Shown here piece by piece: positions 17,028 to 25,543 of a DNA stretch of 64,000 bases. The notes under the pieces are model-generated. The model worked only from the letters and a program-made list of their open reading frames with translations. It did no database searches and was not told the origin of the DNA. How positions within the stretch are numbered: position 1 is the first letter of the stretch; each line of letters opens with the position of its first letter. The stretch is from JAHQVK01 sp036788295 (lineage in GTDB: Bacteria; Myxococcota; Kuafuiibacteriia; Kuafuiibacteriales; Kuafuiibacteriaceae): assembly GCA_036788295.1 (NCBI GenBank), contig DAIQNR010000007.1, positions 1 to 64,000 on the forward strand. Direction: 5' to 3'. A program made the position numbers and the translations under genes.

Positions 17028-17636
17028 CTCCGAGGCTCGGGTCGTCGAATGGTGCGCTCGAGCCAGAGGCGCACCATACCTGTCCGTCAGAGCAGCCCTG
17101 CGGGCTGCCCTGAACGCCAGTCTGTCTTTCAGACCAGTCCAGGTGCGACGGGTTTACGCAGATGCAAGAAGGGGCACAAGGGCAAATCGGCACCGCCCAT
17201 GGTCGCGCAGCCCATACATTGCAAGACACCCGCTAGGTGATATTGCTCGAGAGCTCGGAAGAGTGGTTCTTCGAGTCAACAACGTGATTAACAAAACCGA
17301 GTTCATTGCAATTTTGGATCTCGAAGTCGGATCGAGCTCGGCGCTCGCGGGCGAGAGTCATGCCCCGAGCGACGAGGCGGGCCGTGCTCGCTCCGCGGGG
17401 AGGCAGGCGCCGACGACGACATTTGGGAGGGGCGGGCGAGGGCTGGAGCGAGCGCAGAGCCGCATTGCTCAGCAACTCACCGAGCTCCTGCGAACAGGAT
17501 GGATCTCACCCTGCTCTCCGATTCGGCGCAGGCTGAGTTGCACGTCCCCTGGGCGGCCCACGCGGGACCGAGCGTGGGCGCCGAGCCCGTCGGGCGGAGC
17601 GCTCTTCGATGGGCGATAGGGGCAGGAAAGAGACGT
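17028..17636. other. 609-bp intergenic region, locally AT-richer, with stem-loops
   Basis: No convincing gene. Short open frames here (for example minus-strand 17233-17475) have no recognisable motif and atypical composition. Bases 17210-17330 are clearly poorer in G+C than the surroundings and include TTGCAATTTTGG and GATTAACAAAACC, the likeliest place for promoters of the minus-strand beta-helix gene. Three inverted repeats occupy 17049-17134. Bases 17340-17636, beyond the AT-rich part, show nothing further I can support. Confidence 0.5.
17049..17134 (-). promoter_or_regulatory. Three consecutive stem-loops in the presumed 5' leader of the beta-helix gene
   Basis: Three perfect inverted repeats lie in 86 bases upstream of the ATG at 17027. 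The first is ATGGTGCGC/GCGCACCAT (17049-17057 and 17069-17077, 11-base loop). The second is GCAGCCC/GGGCTGC (17092-17098 and 17102-17108, 3-base loop). The third is GTCTG/CAGAC (17120-17124 and 17130-17134). In a minus-strand transcript they would fold in series just before the start codon. They may form an RNA regulator, a pausing or terminator element, or protein operators. The arms are seen directly; the role is inference. Confidence 0.45.
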
Positions 17637-18698
17637 TCAGGCCGCGCGGACCGCCCGCAGGTCGAGCGCGGCCGAGACCGCCCGCCCCAGGGACTCGCCG
17701 TCGTCGCCCGAGCCGAGGATCGGCACCGAACAGCAGGCCGAGAACTCGTCTTGGAACAGGGGCGCGTTCGAGATGAGGCCGGTCACCCCGAGCGCCTCGA
17801 TGCCGGCCTGCTGCACCACCTCCACCCCCTTCAGGGCCGACAGCGCGCACGGCGCGGCCAGCACGGCCCCGATCGCGTGCGGCCGGAGGAAGTCCATGAG
17901 ATGGGCGGTCTCCCGCTGCAGGACCCCGTCGGCGAGCTCGGCTACGATGACATCCGGCGACCGGTCGAGCGCGTCGGCGAGCATCGTCTCGGCCAGGCTC
18001 TCGAGCCGAGCCGGGGGCTCGAGGTGGGTGCTCGGAAACCCATGGTCGCTGAAGTCTCGCACGAAGCCGACCCCGGTGGACTCGAGCTCGGCCCGATCGT
18101 TCGGACAGACGCTGCCGGTGATCTTGAGAGCCGCGACCGCCCGGCCCCGCTCGAGCAGGCCGCGCACCAGCTTTCGAGCGGCGGTGGTCTTGCCCGCGTT
18201 CATCCCCGTGCCGAGGACGAGCACCACCGGGACCGTCGGGCCGAGGAGCGGGCGGGGCCGAAACGCGGCTTCGATGAGATTGATGGGGCGCCCGCCGTGG
18301 TCGACCACCGCCCCGAGCACGGAAAGCCGGGTGGGCGGCTTCACTCCGGCGTGGCGCCGTCGCACCTGTCCGAGCAGCCCAGCGTTGGTGAGGAGGTCCA
18401 CCCCCTCTCCCTCGATCGAGGCGCCGGCGTCGAACGCGTCGGTCGCGTAGCGATGCCCTAGCGCCCCCACCACGAGATCGCCAGGGTAGAGGCGAGCCCG
18501 CTGGCCGGTGGGCAGCGCGATCCGCCGGTGGTGGCGCACCCACTCCACCCGAGCGACGAGCAGGTCCCCCACCTTTGGCTCGGGACCCACCGAACCCACC
18601 CGCACCGGGGCGGAGCGCTCGAGGACGCGGGTGACCCACCCCCACTTCACCGGACCAAGCGGGGGATGGAAGACAGGCGGCAGGCTCAGATTCGTCAT
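17637..18698 (-). CDS. P-loop NTPase of unknown function (MobB/DUF1611-like)
   Basis: A 353-residue protein with a clear Walker A motif GTGMNAGKTTAARKL at residues 163-177, preceded by a 150-residue beta-rich N-terminal domain without catalytic signature. After the P-loop come LKITGSVCPNDRAELES, DVIVAELADGVLQRE (a likely Walker B-like acidic strand) and GVTGLISNAPL. The pattern resembles the dethiobiotin-synthetase/MobB/DUF1611 group of SIMIBI NTPases, which phosphorylate or ligate small substrates, but I cannot assign it to one. The start ATG at 18698 overlaps the stop of the upstream M14 peptidase gene (ATGA), so both are probably made together and may act in one pathway. Confidence 0.68.
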   Translation of the reverse strand: MTNLSLPPVFHPPLGPVKWGWVTRVLERSAPVRVGSVGPEPKVGDLLVARVEWVRHHRRIALPTGQRARLYPGDLVVGALGHRYATDAFDAGASIEGEGVDLLTNAGLLGQVRRRHAGVKPPTRLSVLGAVVDHGGRPINLIEAAFRPRPLLGPTVPVVLVLGTGMNAGKTTAARKLVRGLLERGRAVAALKITGSVCPNDRAELESTGVGFVRDFSDHGFPSTHLEPPARLESLAETMLADALDRSPDVIVAELADGVLQRETAHLMDFLRPHAIGAVLAAPCALSALKGVEVVQQAGIEALGVTGLISNAPLFQDEFSACCSVPILGSGDDGESLGRAVSAALDLRAVRAA

Positions 18699-20017
18699 GG
18701 ATTCGTCCTCGGTGGCCGGGCGAAAACGGGCGTCACAGGATAGCGGGAGCCGGGCTCTAGCGAGCCCCCGAACCGATCGTGGCGGAAGAGTCCGTAGGGT
18801 GACTCGGGTTCGAGCATCGCAGTGAGGAGTTCGCCCCCTCGAACGTCGGTGAAGAACAGTCGAGCATCGGGGTCGAGGTGCTTGGACCCGCGCACCCGGG
18901 CGTGGACGATGGGAGCGTCCCCCAGCGGCTGCCGGGACCGGGCGCGCCGGTCGAGCACGCTCGCCGAAAACCCATGGCGCTCCAGAAGCGACAGAATCTC
19001 GTCGTGCTCGCCCGACACCGCATAGGCAAGCGGCCGACGAACCCAGCGCCGCGGTACGAGCTCGGGCAGCGTCCTCCCTGGAACCGGTCGCACCGTCGGG
19101 TCCCGATCCCCGGGACCCAGGGTCCGAAGAACCGGGGGAGGACCGGCCCTGCGACGCGCTTCGAGCGCGATCCGGCGCGCTGGCGTCTCCGGGTCGAGGT
19201 CAGCCCGGCAAAACGTCTCGAGGGTGTGAACGATGGCTTGGCGCAAGGAGGATCGGGTCCGCTCCACCGACCCGAAGCGGCGGGTGGGCTCCCGCCCCTC
19301 GATGAGGACCGCCGGCACGCCGAGGCGGGCGGACAGCCCGTTTCGCGCATCGACCACGTCGGGGGAGCTCGACCGGATCGGGCCTACGGGCCGCACGACC
19401 CAGTACCGGGCGGCTCGGATACCGCCTTCCGCGAGCGCGTCGAGCGTCGGGGCGATGAGCGCCCGCCACCTCGCCGCGTACCCGCGAAGGCTCGCTGGGT
19501 GGTTGTGGGTCTCGAGCATCACGTCCTCCCCGATCTCGAGTCCGTGGGCGACGAGCGCCCGGCGCCGAGGCGGATAGGTGTGCACGTCGATGATGAGGTC
19601 GGGGAGAAAATCCCGGCTGAGCCGATGGAGCGCGCACACCTCCGGGCTGTCGAGGAGCTGGTGGTCGCGATTGAGATCGATGCCGAGCGCGTTCTCCCTC
19701 GTGCCGCGGACGAGGCCGTCGGGGTTCAGGCAGGGCACCACCATGAGCTCGAGCTCGGAGTGCGGGCCGAGGTCGTCGGCCGCCTCCATGGCCAGCGCCT
19801 CGTCCCCGTGCTGCCCGGCCATCACGAGCACCCGGCCCACGGGCGCCCGGACGGACGCCAGTCGTTTGGCCCGCAGGGGCCGGCCCTCCGCGCTCTCTCC
19901 GAACACGACGGAGGACGAGCGACTCAGGGCCGACGGCTGCACGTGCCCCTCCGCCGGCCCGACCGCCGCCGTCCCGACAAAACCCGAAGCACGCGAAGCG
20001 GACGTACGCTCAGACAC
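18695..20017 (-). CDS. M14 family zinc carboxypeptidase-like protein
   Basis: A 440-residue protein with the M14 signature: zinc ligands His70 and Glu73 in AGQHGDEALA, substrate-binding NPDGLVRGTRENALGIDLNRD (residues 98-118, split here by no gap), the third ligand in IDVHTYPP (His146), and a likely catalytic glutamate in AVLIEGREPT. Homologues remove C-terminal residues from peptides or amidated sugars or act as deacylases. A roughly 130-residue C-terminal extension (residues 310-440) holds no known motif. No signal peptide is present, so a cytoplasmic substrate is likely. It starts with GTG at 20017 and is coupled to the following P-loop NTPase. A palindrome lies in the divergent promoter region. 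Confidence 0.8.
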   Translation of the reverse strand: MSERTSASRASGFVGTAAVGPAEGHVQPSALSRSSSVVFGESAEGRPLRAKRLASVRAPVGRVLVMAGQHGDEALAMEAADDLGPHSELELMVVPCLNPDGLVRGTRENALGIDLNRDHQLLDSPEVCALHRLSRDFLPDLIIDVHTYPPRRRALVAHGLEIGEDVMLETHNHPASLRGYAARWRALIAPTLDALAEGGIRAARYWVVRPVGPIRSSSPDVVDARNGLSARLGVPAVLIEGREPTRRFGSVERTRSSLRQAIVHTLETFCRADLDPETPARRIALEARRRAGPPPVLRTLGPGDRDPTVRPVPGRTLPELVPRRWVRRPLAYAVSGEHDEILSLLERHGFSASVLDRRARSRQPLGDAPIVHARVRGSKHLDPDARLFFTDVRGGELLTAMLEPESPYGLFRHDRFGGSLEPGSRYPVTPVFARPPRTNP

Positions 20018-20045
20018 CAGCCTTGTCGAGGGGAGCCGACCGGTC

Positions 20046-20060
20046 TCGCTCGGCGAGCGA
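20046..20060. promoter_or_regulatory. Palindrome between divergent M14 peptidase and Hsp70-like genes
   Basis: TCGCTCG and CGAGCGA flank a single G, an odd perfect palindrome in the 115-base divergent spacer, 29 bases before the M14 start. It could be a repressor site for one or both genes. Only symmetry and position support this. Confidence 0.3.
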
Positions 20061-20132
20061 CCGCTCCGACACGAGCCGGACCGTGCACTCGATGCGGAAA
20101 GAGGCGGTAGGAACGCAATCAGCGGTTTTCAC

Positions 20133-21971
20133 ATGGGACCCAGGAGAACCACTTCGCTCGTGGGGAGGCGCGAGTGCGCGTCGCGCGTTCGCCCACCGGT
20201 GCGGCCCGAAGTTCGACACGCCCTGCTCGAGAGCCTGCTCGAGCGCCTGTCCCTCGATCCTCGCCTCGGAGCGCTGGTCTCGCCGGCGGAGCTCGAAGCC
20301 TTCGACTCCGCGATCGAGGCGCTCGCCCCCCTCCCGAGCGCGGCCCCCGGACCCGAGGACCGGCCCCTACCCGAAGACCGGCCCGAAGACCGAACCGTGG
20401 GCGAGGCCCGCGCCCACCCTCTCGATGCGTCCGCCGCCGTCGCTCCTGGCCGGGAGCGTTGGGCCGAATGCCACCGCGACCTCGATCCCGGTTCGGCTTC
20501 GGTCGAGGTCGTCGCCTCGGGCCCGCCGCTCGCTTCGGAGTGTCCCTGCGACCGGGCCGGGGCTGCGATGGCGCCCATGCGGCGAGGCCGATGCGACCGG
20601 ACCGGGTCGGCGCTGCCGGTGGAGCTGCTCGAGGCGGTGCCGACCCCCGGCGTGGTGCTGTGCCTCGACCTTGGCACCGCGGACGCGAAGGCAGCGGCGG
20701 TCCGTGACGGCCGGGTGGTGCTGCCGCTCACAGTGGGAGCCGGCGGGCGCCTCGTGGCCCCCTCGACCGCGTGCCTCGGGCCCGACGGCCGGCTGTATTT
20801 TGGCGAGCGGGCGGTCGAGGTCGCGAAGAGCGCGGGGAGACCGCGGATCGACTCGCTCAAGCGCTTGTTCGGCCGCATCCCGCTCGGGCCGCAGCTGCGG
20901 GACCTCGAGCTGTCGGCGCTCGGAGTCCGGGGAGCGGAGGGGCTCGGCCTGTTCGACCTGTGGACCGCGCTGCTCGCCTGGCTTGGGAACCGGGCCCAGC
21001 GAGCGCTCGCCGAGCAGCATGGGATCGTCGGCCCGGTGCTTCGCCGCCTGGCGCTTCCGTGCTGGCCTTCGGCGCGAACCCTCGCCCTTCGGCCGCTCCT
21101 GGCTCGGGCCGCGGCCGAGGCCCTGGTGCTCGGCGCCGCGTTCGGGGACGAGCTCGAGGAAGGCGTGCCGCTTCACCGCTGGCGGGAGGCGAAGGAGCGG
21201 CTCACGGACGCCTCCTTGCCCCTGCAGCCGCCGCTCATCGGCCGCCCGGTGACCGAGCCGGTGGCGGCAGCGGCCTCTCGTTTCGGACCCGAGCACGGAT
21301 CCCGCGGCCTCGTCCTGGTGGTGGACGTCGGCGCTGGCACCACCGACATCGCCCTGTTCTGGCTCGACGCCGACCCCGCCCACGGGCGCTTCGAGGTGCG
21401 GCCGATCGACGGCGCCACCGATCTGCTGTCCTTTGCCGGCGACGCGCTCGACCGGGTGCTGCTCGGCGAGCTGCTCGGTCGGCTCGGCGGAGGTCGGCGC
21501 GCCCGGCTCAACCTCGAGCCGGAGCTGCGAGCGCTGAAGCGTCAGCTCTTTTGCGACGGCTTCATCGAGGTTCGGGTCGGACCGGCGAAAGCGAGCCTGA
21601 CGAGGGACGACCTGCTCGGCCGTCCCGAGCTCGCCGCGTTCGAGTCCGAGCTGTCGGCTCGGGTGAGCCAGCTCGTGAAGGGGTTGCCCGCTCGTTTTCT
21701 CCACGAAGAGAAGCTCACAGTCTGCCTGACCGGCGGCGGGGCGCGCCTCCCCATGGTGGCGGCGCTGCTCGGTGGACAAACCCACGCCGCAGGCCGGGTG
21801 CTCGAGCACCAACCCGGACCGGGCCTTCCCCCCTTCATTCGGGCCGCCCCGGCGATCGCAGCCCACTACCCGCAGCTCGCGGTCGCGGTGGGCGGCGCGT
21901 CCGGCTACCTCCCCAAGGAGGGTCCGAACCTCCGGGGCGCCTCCGCTCAGCTGAGCCGGGCTTTTCGGTAG
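20133..21971 (+). CDS. Hsp70-like ATPase without a substrate-binding domain
   Basis: A 612-residue member of the actin/Hsp70 ATPase superfamily. After a 170-residue N-terminal region (a helical part with ALLESLLERLSL, then a Pro/Glu/Asp-rich linker) it shows the first phosphate motif CLDLGTADAKAAAV, the second VVDVGAGTTDIAL and the adenosine motif CLTGGGARLPMV. The chain ends about 70 residues after that motif, so the DnaK beta-sandwich substrate domain is missing. Such proteins in proteobacteria have unclear roles. The start is uncertain: I use the ATG at 20133, but GTG codons within the next 70 bases are possible. The 3' end overlaps the convergent FHA/sigma-54 activator gene by 25 bases. 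Confidence 0.8.
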   Translation: MGPRRTTSLVGRRECASRVRPPVRPEVRHALLESLLERLSLDPRLGALVSPAELEAFDSAIEALAPLPSAAPGPEDRPLPEDRPEDRTVGEARAHPLDASAAVAPGRERWAECHRDLDPGSASVEVVASGPPLASECPCDRAGAAMAPMRRGRCDRTGSALPVELLEAVPTPGVVLCLDLGTADAKAAAVRDGRVVLPLTVGAGGRLVAPSTACLGPDGRLYFGERAVEVAKSAGRPRIDSLKRLFGRIPLGPQLRDLELSALGVRGAEGLGLFDLWTALLAWLGNRAQRALAEQHGIVGPVLRRLALPCWPSARTLALRPLLARAAAEALVLGAAFGDELEEGVPLHRWREAKERLTDASLPLQPPLIGRPVTEPVAAAASRFGPEHGSRGLVLVVDVGAGTTDIALFWLDADPAHGRFEVRPIDGATDLLSFAGDALDRVLLGELLGRLGGGRRARLNLEPELRALKRQLFCDGFIEVRVGPAKASLTRDDLLGRPELAAFESELSARVSQLVKGLPARFLHEEKLTVCLTGGGARLPMVAALLGGQTHAAGRVLEHQPGPGLPPFIRAAPAIAAHYPQLAVAVGGASGYLPKEGPNLRGASAQLSRAFR

Positions 21972-23254
21972 CGGCCGGCGTCGAGGCCCGACGCTTTCAG
22001 CCACCGGTGGACCTGCGTGCGGTGGGCGGACAGCTCCGCGGCGATCCGGCAGACATTGCCGCGGTGGGCCTCGAGCAGCGCCTCGAGCTTCGCCCGCCCC
22101 GGAGCCGAGTCGGTCTGTGGCCTCAGAAATCCAGGCAACGCATAGGACGGTACCGGGCCGCTGCCCTCGATGAACAGGCCCACGTGGGCGGCCACCCGCT
22201 GCACCTCGCGGACGTTGCGGGGCCAGCGGTACAGAAGCAGCGCCTCGGCCGCGTCGAGCCCGAGCGCCTCGCCGACGGTGCCCCGGTGGGCAGCGAGGTG
22301 CTCCACCACCAGGCGCAAGACATCCTCCGGCCGGTCGGCGAGCCCGGGCATCGACACCCGGACCCCATCGAGCCGCGCGAGCAGGTCAGACCGAAACCCG
22401 CCTTGCGCAGCGAGCGCGGGGAGGTCGGCGTGGGTCGCGGCGACGACCCGGACGTCCACCGGGACCTCCCGGTCCCCACCCACCGGCCGGATCCGCTTCT
22501 CCTGCAGAGCTCGGAGCAAGGCCGCCTGCTGCTCGAGCGGGAGCTCCGCGATCTCGTCGAGAAAGAGCGTTCCTCCGTCGGCCGCCGCGAACAACCCGAG
22601 CCTCCGTCCGCTCGATCCGGTGAACGCGCCCTCCACGTGCCCGAACAGCTCGCTCGACAGCAGCCCGGGCGGAAAGCCGGCGCAGTTGGCGGCGACCAGC
22701 GGGCCCTTTCGACGAGAGCGAGCGTGGATCCGCTCGGCCAGCCGCTCCTTTCCCGCCCCGGTGGGGCCCACGATCAGCACGGGCAGCGCGCTCGGCGCCG
22801 CTCGATCGGCCACCAGCTCGGCGTGCTCGAGCCCGAGCGACCGATCCGCGAACCCCTCCTCGCCCGAGACCGGTCCGAGCACCGGCGCGTCAGCGGGGAG
22901 CGCGGACACCACGATGAGGCAGTCCCCGAGGCGCAGGACCGAGCCGGACGGCGCCGGCGCTCGGGTCACCCGCGCCCCGTTCAAGAACGTCCCGTTCGTG
23001 CTGCCGAGATCCTCGACCACCGGCCCGCCGTCCCAGCGGAGGGCAGCGTGGCGCCGGCTGGCCTCTTCTCCGGGAAGCGAAAAGCCGTCCGGACCCGGAT
23101 CCCGGCCGAGCACGAGCGGGGCCGACCCGATTCGTCGAAAGCGGGCCCGCTCGAGGCCCGGGCCGAACACCAGCGTCGCCCGGGCCAGAGGCTCGGACGA
23201 TTTCGGCAGCTGAAGCCGCTCCCTGGGCACCGTCGGACGTTCGGCCTCTCCCAC
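21947..23254 (-). CDS. Sigma-54-dependent activator with N-terminal FHA domain
   Basis: A 435-residue enhancer-binding protein typical of Myxococcota. Residues about 25-110 form an FHA phosphothreonine-binding domain (LVLGRDPGPDGFSLP, EEASRRHAALRW, DLGSTNGTFLNG). The AAA+ domain follows with Walker A GPTGAGKERLAERIH, the sigma-54 contact loop GAFTGS (the usual last residue Ala is Ser), Walker B GGTLFLDEIAEL and the sensor segment WPRNVREVQRVA. A Fis-type helix-turn-helix (GNVCRIAAELSAHRTQVHRW) ends the protein. FHA suggests control by Ser/Thr kinases, such as the one in this window. It starts with GTG at 23254. Target promoters are not apparent. Confidence 0.92.
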   Translation of the reverse strand: MGEAERPTVPRERLQLPKSSEPLARATLVFGPGLERARFRRIGSAPLVLGRDPGPDGFSLPGEEASRRHAALRWDGGPVVEDLGSTNGTFLNGARVTRAPAPSGSVLRLGDCLIVVSALPADAPVLGPVSGEEGFADRSLGLEHAELVADRAAPSALPVLIVGPTGAGKERLAERIHARSRRKGPLVAANCAGFPPGLLSSELFGHVEGAFTGSSGRRLGLFAAADGGTLFLDEIAELPLEQQAALLRALQEKRIRPVGGDREVPVDVRVVAATHADLPALAAQGGFRSDLLARLDGVRVSMPGLADRPEDVLRLVVEHLAAHRGTVGEALGLDAAEALLLYRWPRNVREVQRVAAHVGLFIEGSGPVPSYALPGFLRPQTDSAPGRAKLEALLEAHRGNVCRIAAELSAHRTQVHRWLKASGLDAGRYRKARLS

Positions 23255-23328
23255 CCAGGCATCGTGCGTGACTCGAGCCCATCGGTAAAGCGTCTGTACA
23301 GGCCGGGCCCAAACCGCTTGGATGGGCT

Positions 23329-24252
23329 GTGGTCCTCTTCGTCGCTCGCTCCCTGAGGTTTCGGGACCATGACCCGGGGCCGTTTCACCCGGAGCGCCCC
23401 GGGCGCCTCGCTGCCATCGAGCGGGCGCTCGACGCCGCGCCGCTGACCTTCGAGACGATCCCGCCGAGGCCAGCGACCGACGAGGAGCTGCTCGCGTTTC
23501 ACCGGCCCGAGTACCTCGAGCGCCTCGCCGCGGTGCGGGGGCGCGCGGTGCCTCTCGACCCCGACACCCCGACGAGCGCCGACTCCGTGGACGTCGCCCG
23601 GGAAGCGGCGGGGGCCGCGGTGGACCTGCTCAGCCGGGTCGCGAGCGGCCGGGGCGACGCGGGGCTCGGGCTGCTCCGGCCACCGGGCCACCACGCCCTG
23701 CCCGACCGAGCCATGGGTTTCTGCCTGCTCGGCAACGTCGCCATCGCGGTCAAGCGCCTGCTCGACGTGGGCGCGGTCGGCCGGGTCGCCATCTACGACT
23801 GGGACGTGCACCACGGAAACGGAACGCAAGCCGCCTTCTATGACGACCCCCGGGTGCTCTTTCTGTCCACGCACCGGTGGCCGTTCTATCCGGGGACAGG
23901 CCGGCGAGAGGACGTCGGCGCCGGACGCGGCCACGGCAGCACCCAGAACTTCCCCGTCCCGGCCGGGACTTCGGGGGCGACGCTGCTCGAGATCACCGAC
24001 GAGCACCTTGCCCCCGCCGTCCGAGACTTCGGCCCGGACCTCATCGTCATCTCCGCCGGCTACGATGCCCACGAGGACGACCCACTCGGCGGGCTCGAAG
24101 TCACCACCGAAGACTTCGGCGCGCTCGCCGAGAGGTGGCGGGCCATCGCCGAGGAGACATGCGCAGGTCGGATCGCCGGGCTGCTCGAGGGCGGCTACGA
24201 CGACGACGCGCTCGCCGCGAGCGTGCTCGCCACCGCCGAGGCCTGGTCCTGA
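23329..24252 (+). CDS. Histone deacetylase family protein (acetoin utilisation/acetylpolyamine amidohydrolase type)
   Basis: A 307-residue zinc hydrolase of the arginase/deacetylase fold. Diagnostic parts are FHPERPGRLAAIERAL at the N-terminus, the paired histidines in RPPGHHALPDRAMGF, the metal-binding segment YDWDVHHGNGTQ, LSTHRWPFYPGTG, and the aspartate loop ISAGYDAHEDDPLGG. The catalytic tyrosine is in LEGGYDDDAL. Bacterial members remove acetyl groups from proteins or polyamines; which applies here cannot be decided. The start is GTG at 23329, 74 bases from the divergent FHA/sigma-54 gene. It converges with a GNAT protein gene, although that protein belongs to a different acyltransferase group. 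Confidence 0.92.
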   Translation: MVLFVARSLRFRDHDPGPFHPERPGRLAAIERALDAAPLTFETIPPRPATDEELLAFHRPEYLERLAAVRGRAVPLDPDTPTSADSVDVAREAAGAAVDLLSRVASGRGDAGLGLLRPPGHHALPDRAMGFCLLGNVAIAVKRLLDVGAVGRVAIYDWDVHHGNGTQAAFYDDPRVLFLSTHRWPFYPGTGRREDVGAGRGHGSTQNFPVPAGTSGATLLEITDEHLAPAVRDFGPDLIVISAGYDAHEDDPLGGLEVTTEDFGALAERWRAIAEETCAGRIAGLLEGGYDDDALAASVLATAEAWS

Positions 24253-24283
24253 GACCGAGAGGGGAGAGCCCCGATCTCGCCGC

Positions 24284-25444
24284 TCAGGGGCCGCGGCGCT
24301 CGCCCATCGCCTCGACCATCATCGCCTGCTCCTTCGCGACCGCCGCTCGCTCGAGCTCGAGGTGCTGCCCGATCGCGGATCGCAGGCCCCGATGCAGGAT
24401 GAGGTGGGCGCTGCGGGTGATGGTGGGACGAAAGCCGCGGACCAGCTTGTGCTCGCCGCCGGCTCCGGGCTCGAACACGTCGAGCCCGCGGTGGATGCAC
24501 TCCTCGATGCCCCGGTAGTAACACACGTTGAAGTGGAGGTTCTTCAGCTCCTCGAAACAGCCCCAGTAGCGGCCGAAGAGCCGGTCCGGCGACGCGAAGT
24601 TGACCGCCCCGGCGACCACTTCGCCGCCTTCCCGGCGAGCGAGCACGAGCTCGAGCTCATCGCCGCAGCGCTCGATCCAATGGTCGAAGACCGAGCGGTT
24701 CAGGTACTGGCGGCCCCACACGAACTTCTCGACCGTGGATAGATAGATCTCGTACGCGAGCTCGGCTTTTCCCTCGAGCTGCGAGCCGCGGAGGACGTCG
24801 AGCGACAGCCCCTGCTCCCCCGGGCTTCGCCGCTCCCGCTTCAGCTGGTTTCGTCGCTTCGAGTTGAAGCGCGACAGATAGTCGTCGAAGCTCGCCGCCC
24901 CGTCCCGGTGCCAGTGGTACTGGATGCCGTGCCGCTCGAGGTACCCGAGCGAGAGCAGCGTCTCCACCTCGTCGTCGAGCGCGAAATTGACGTGGACGCC
25001 GGAGCATCTCAGCTCGCCGGCGAGCTCACCCAGCATCTTTCCGAGCGCCGCGACGAGCGCCGGGCGGTCCTCCCCCGGAGCGACGAGGAACCGCGGTCCG
25101 GTCACGGGAGTGAACGGTACCCCGACGAGTAGTTTTGGATAGTACGCCACGCCGATCCGTTCGGCGAAGTTCGCCCACCCGTGGTCGAACACGAACTCGC
25201 CAAACGAGTGCAGCTTCACGTAGGCCGGCACCGCGGCGATGAGACGCCCCGCCCGCCGGACCACCGGGATCCGCGGAACCCACCCGGTCTTCAGCTCGAG
25301 CGTGCCTGCGTCCTCGAGGCTGCTCAGAAACCCGTGGCGAAGAAACGGGCCCGAACCAGCGGTCAAGAGCGCATCCCACTCGGCAGGGGAGACCTCCCCC
25401 ACCCGGTCGAGCACCGTGACCGTCGCCTCCCCGGCTTCGCTCAT
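24284..25444 (-). CDS. GNAT family N-acetyltransferase (DUF482/peptidogalycan-type)
   Basis: A 386-residue protein of the COG3146-like group related to FemAB-type acyltransferases. Recognisable parts are FLRHGFLSSLEDAG near the N-terminus, GVHVNFALDDEVE and HRDGAASFDDYLSRFNSKRR in the middle, and the GNAT-like C-terminal part GAVNFASPDRLFGRYWG, LHFNVCYYRGIEECIHRG, VFEPGAGGEHKLVRGF. The function of the family is not established. Start ATG 25444 follows a strong AGGAGG. It is divergent from the E1-beta gene, with 99 bases between. The long in-frame extension upstream is shadow sequence of that gene. Confidence 0.85.
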   Translation of the reverse strand: MSEAGEATVTVLDRVGEVSPAEWDALLTAGSGPFLRHGFLSSLEDAGTLELKTGWVPRIPVVRRAGRLIAAVPAYVKLHSFGEFVFDHGWANFAERIGVAYYPKLLVGVPFTPVTGPRFLVAPGEDRPALVAALGKMLGELAGELRCSGVHVNFALDDEVETLLSLGYLERHGIQYHWHRDGAASFDDYLSRFNSKRRNQLKRERRSPGEQGLSLDVLRGSQLEGKAELAYEIYLSTVEKFVWGRQYLNRSVFDHWIERCGDELELVLARREGGEVVAGAVNFASPDRLFGRYWGCFEELKNLHFNVCYYRGIEECIHRGLDVFEPGAGGEHKLVRGFRPTITRSAHLILHRGLRSAIGQHLELERAAVAKEQAMMVEAMGERRGP

Positions 25445-25543
25445 GCGGCCTCCTACGGCGGCGTCGGCGCGCGGTCCACGAAAACGGCCCCTCGAAGGCC
25501 CCGGAGCCGTTGATCCGAGAACCGGTCCGGAGTAGCCGGGGCC

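Noticed and set aside
17233..17475. An 80-codon minus-strand frame inside the 609-base intergenic region.
   Set aside because: No ribosome site, no motif, and half the product is basic low-complexity sequence. I treat the region as non-coding.
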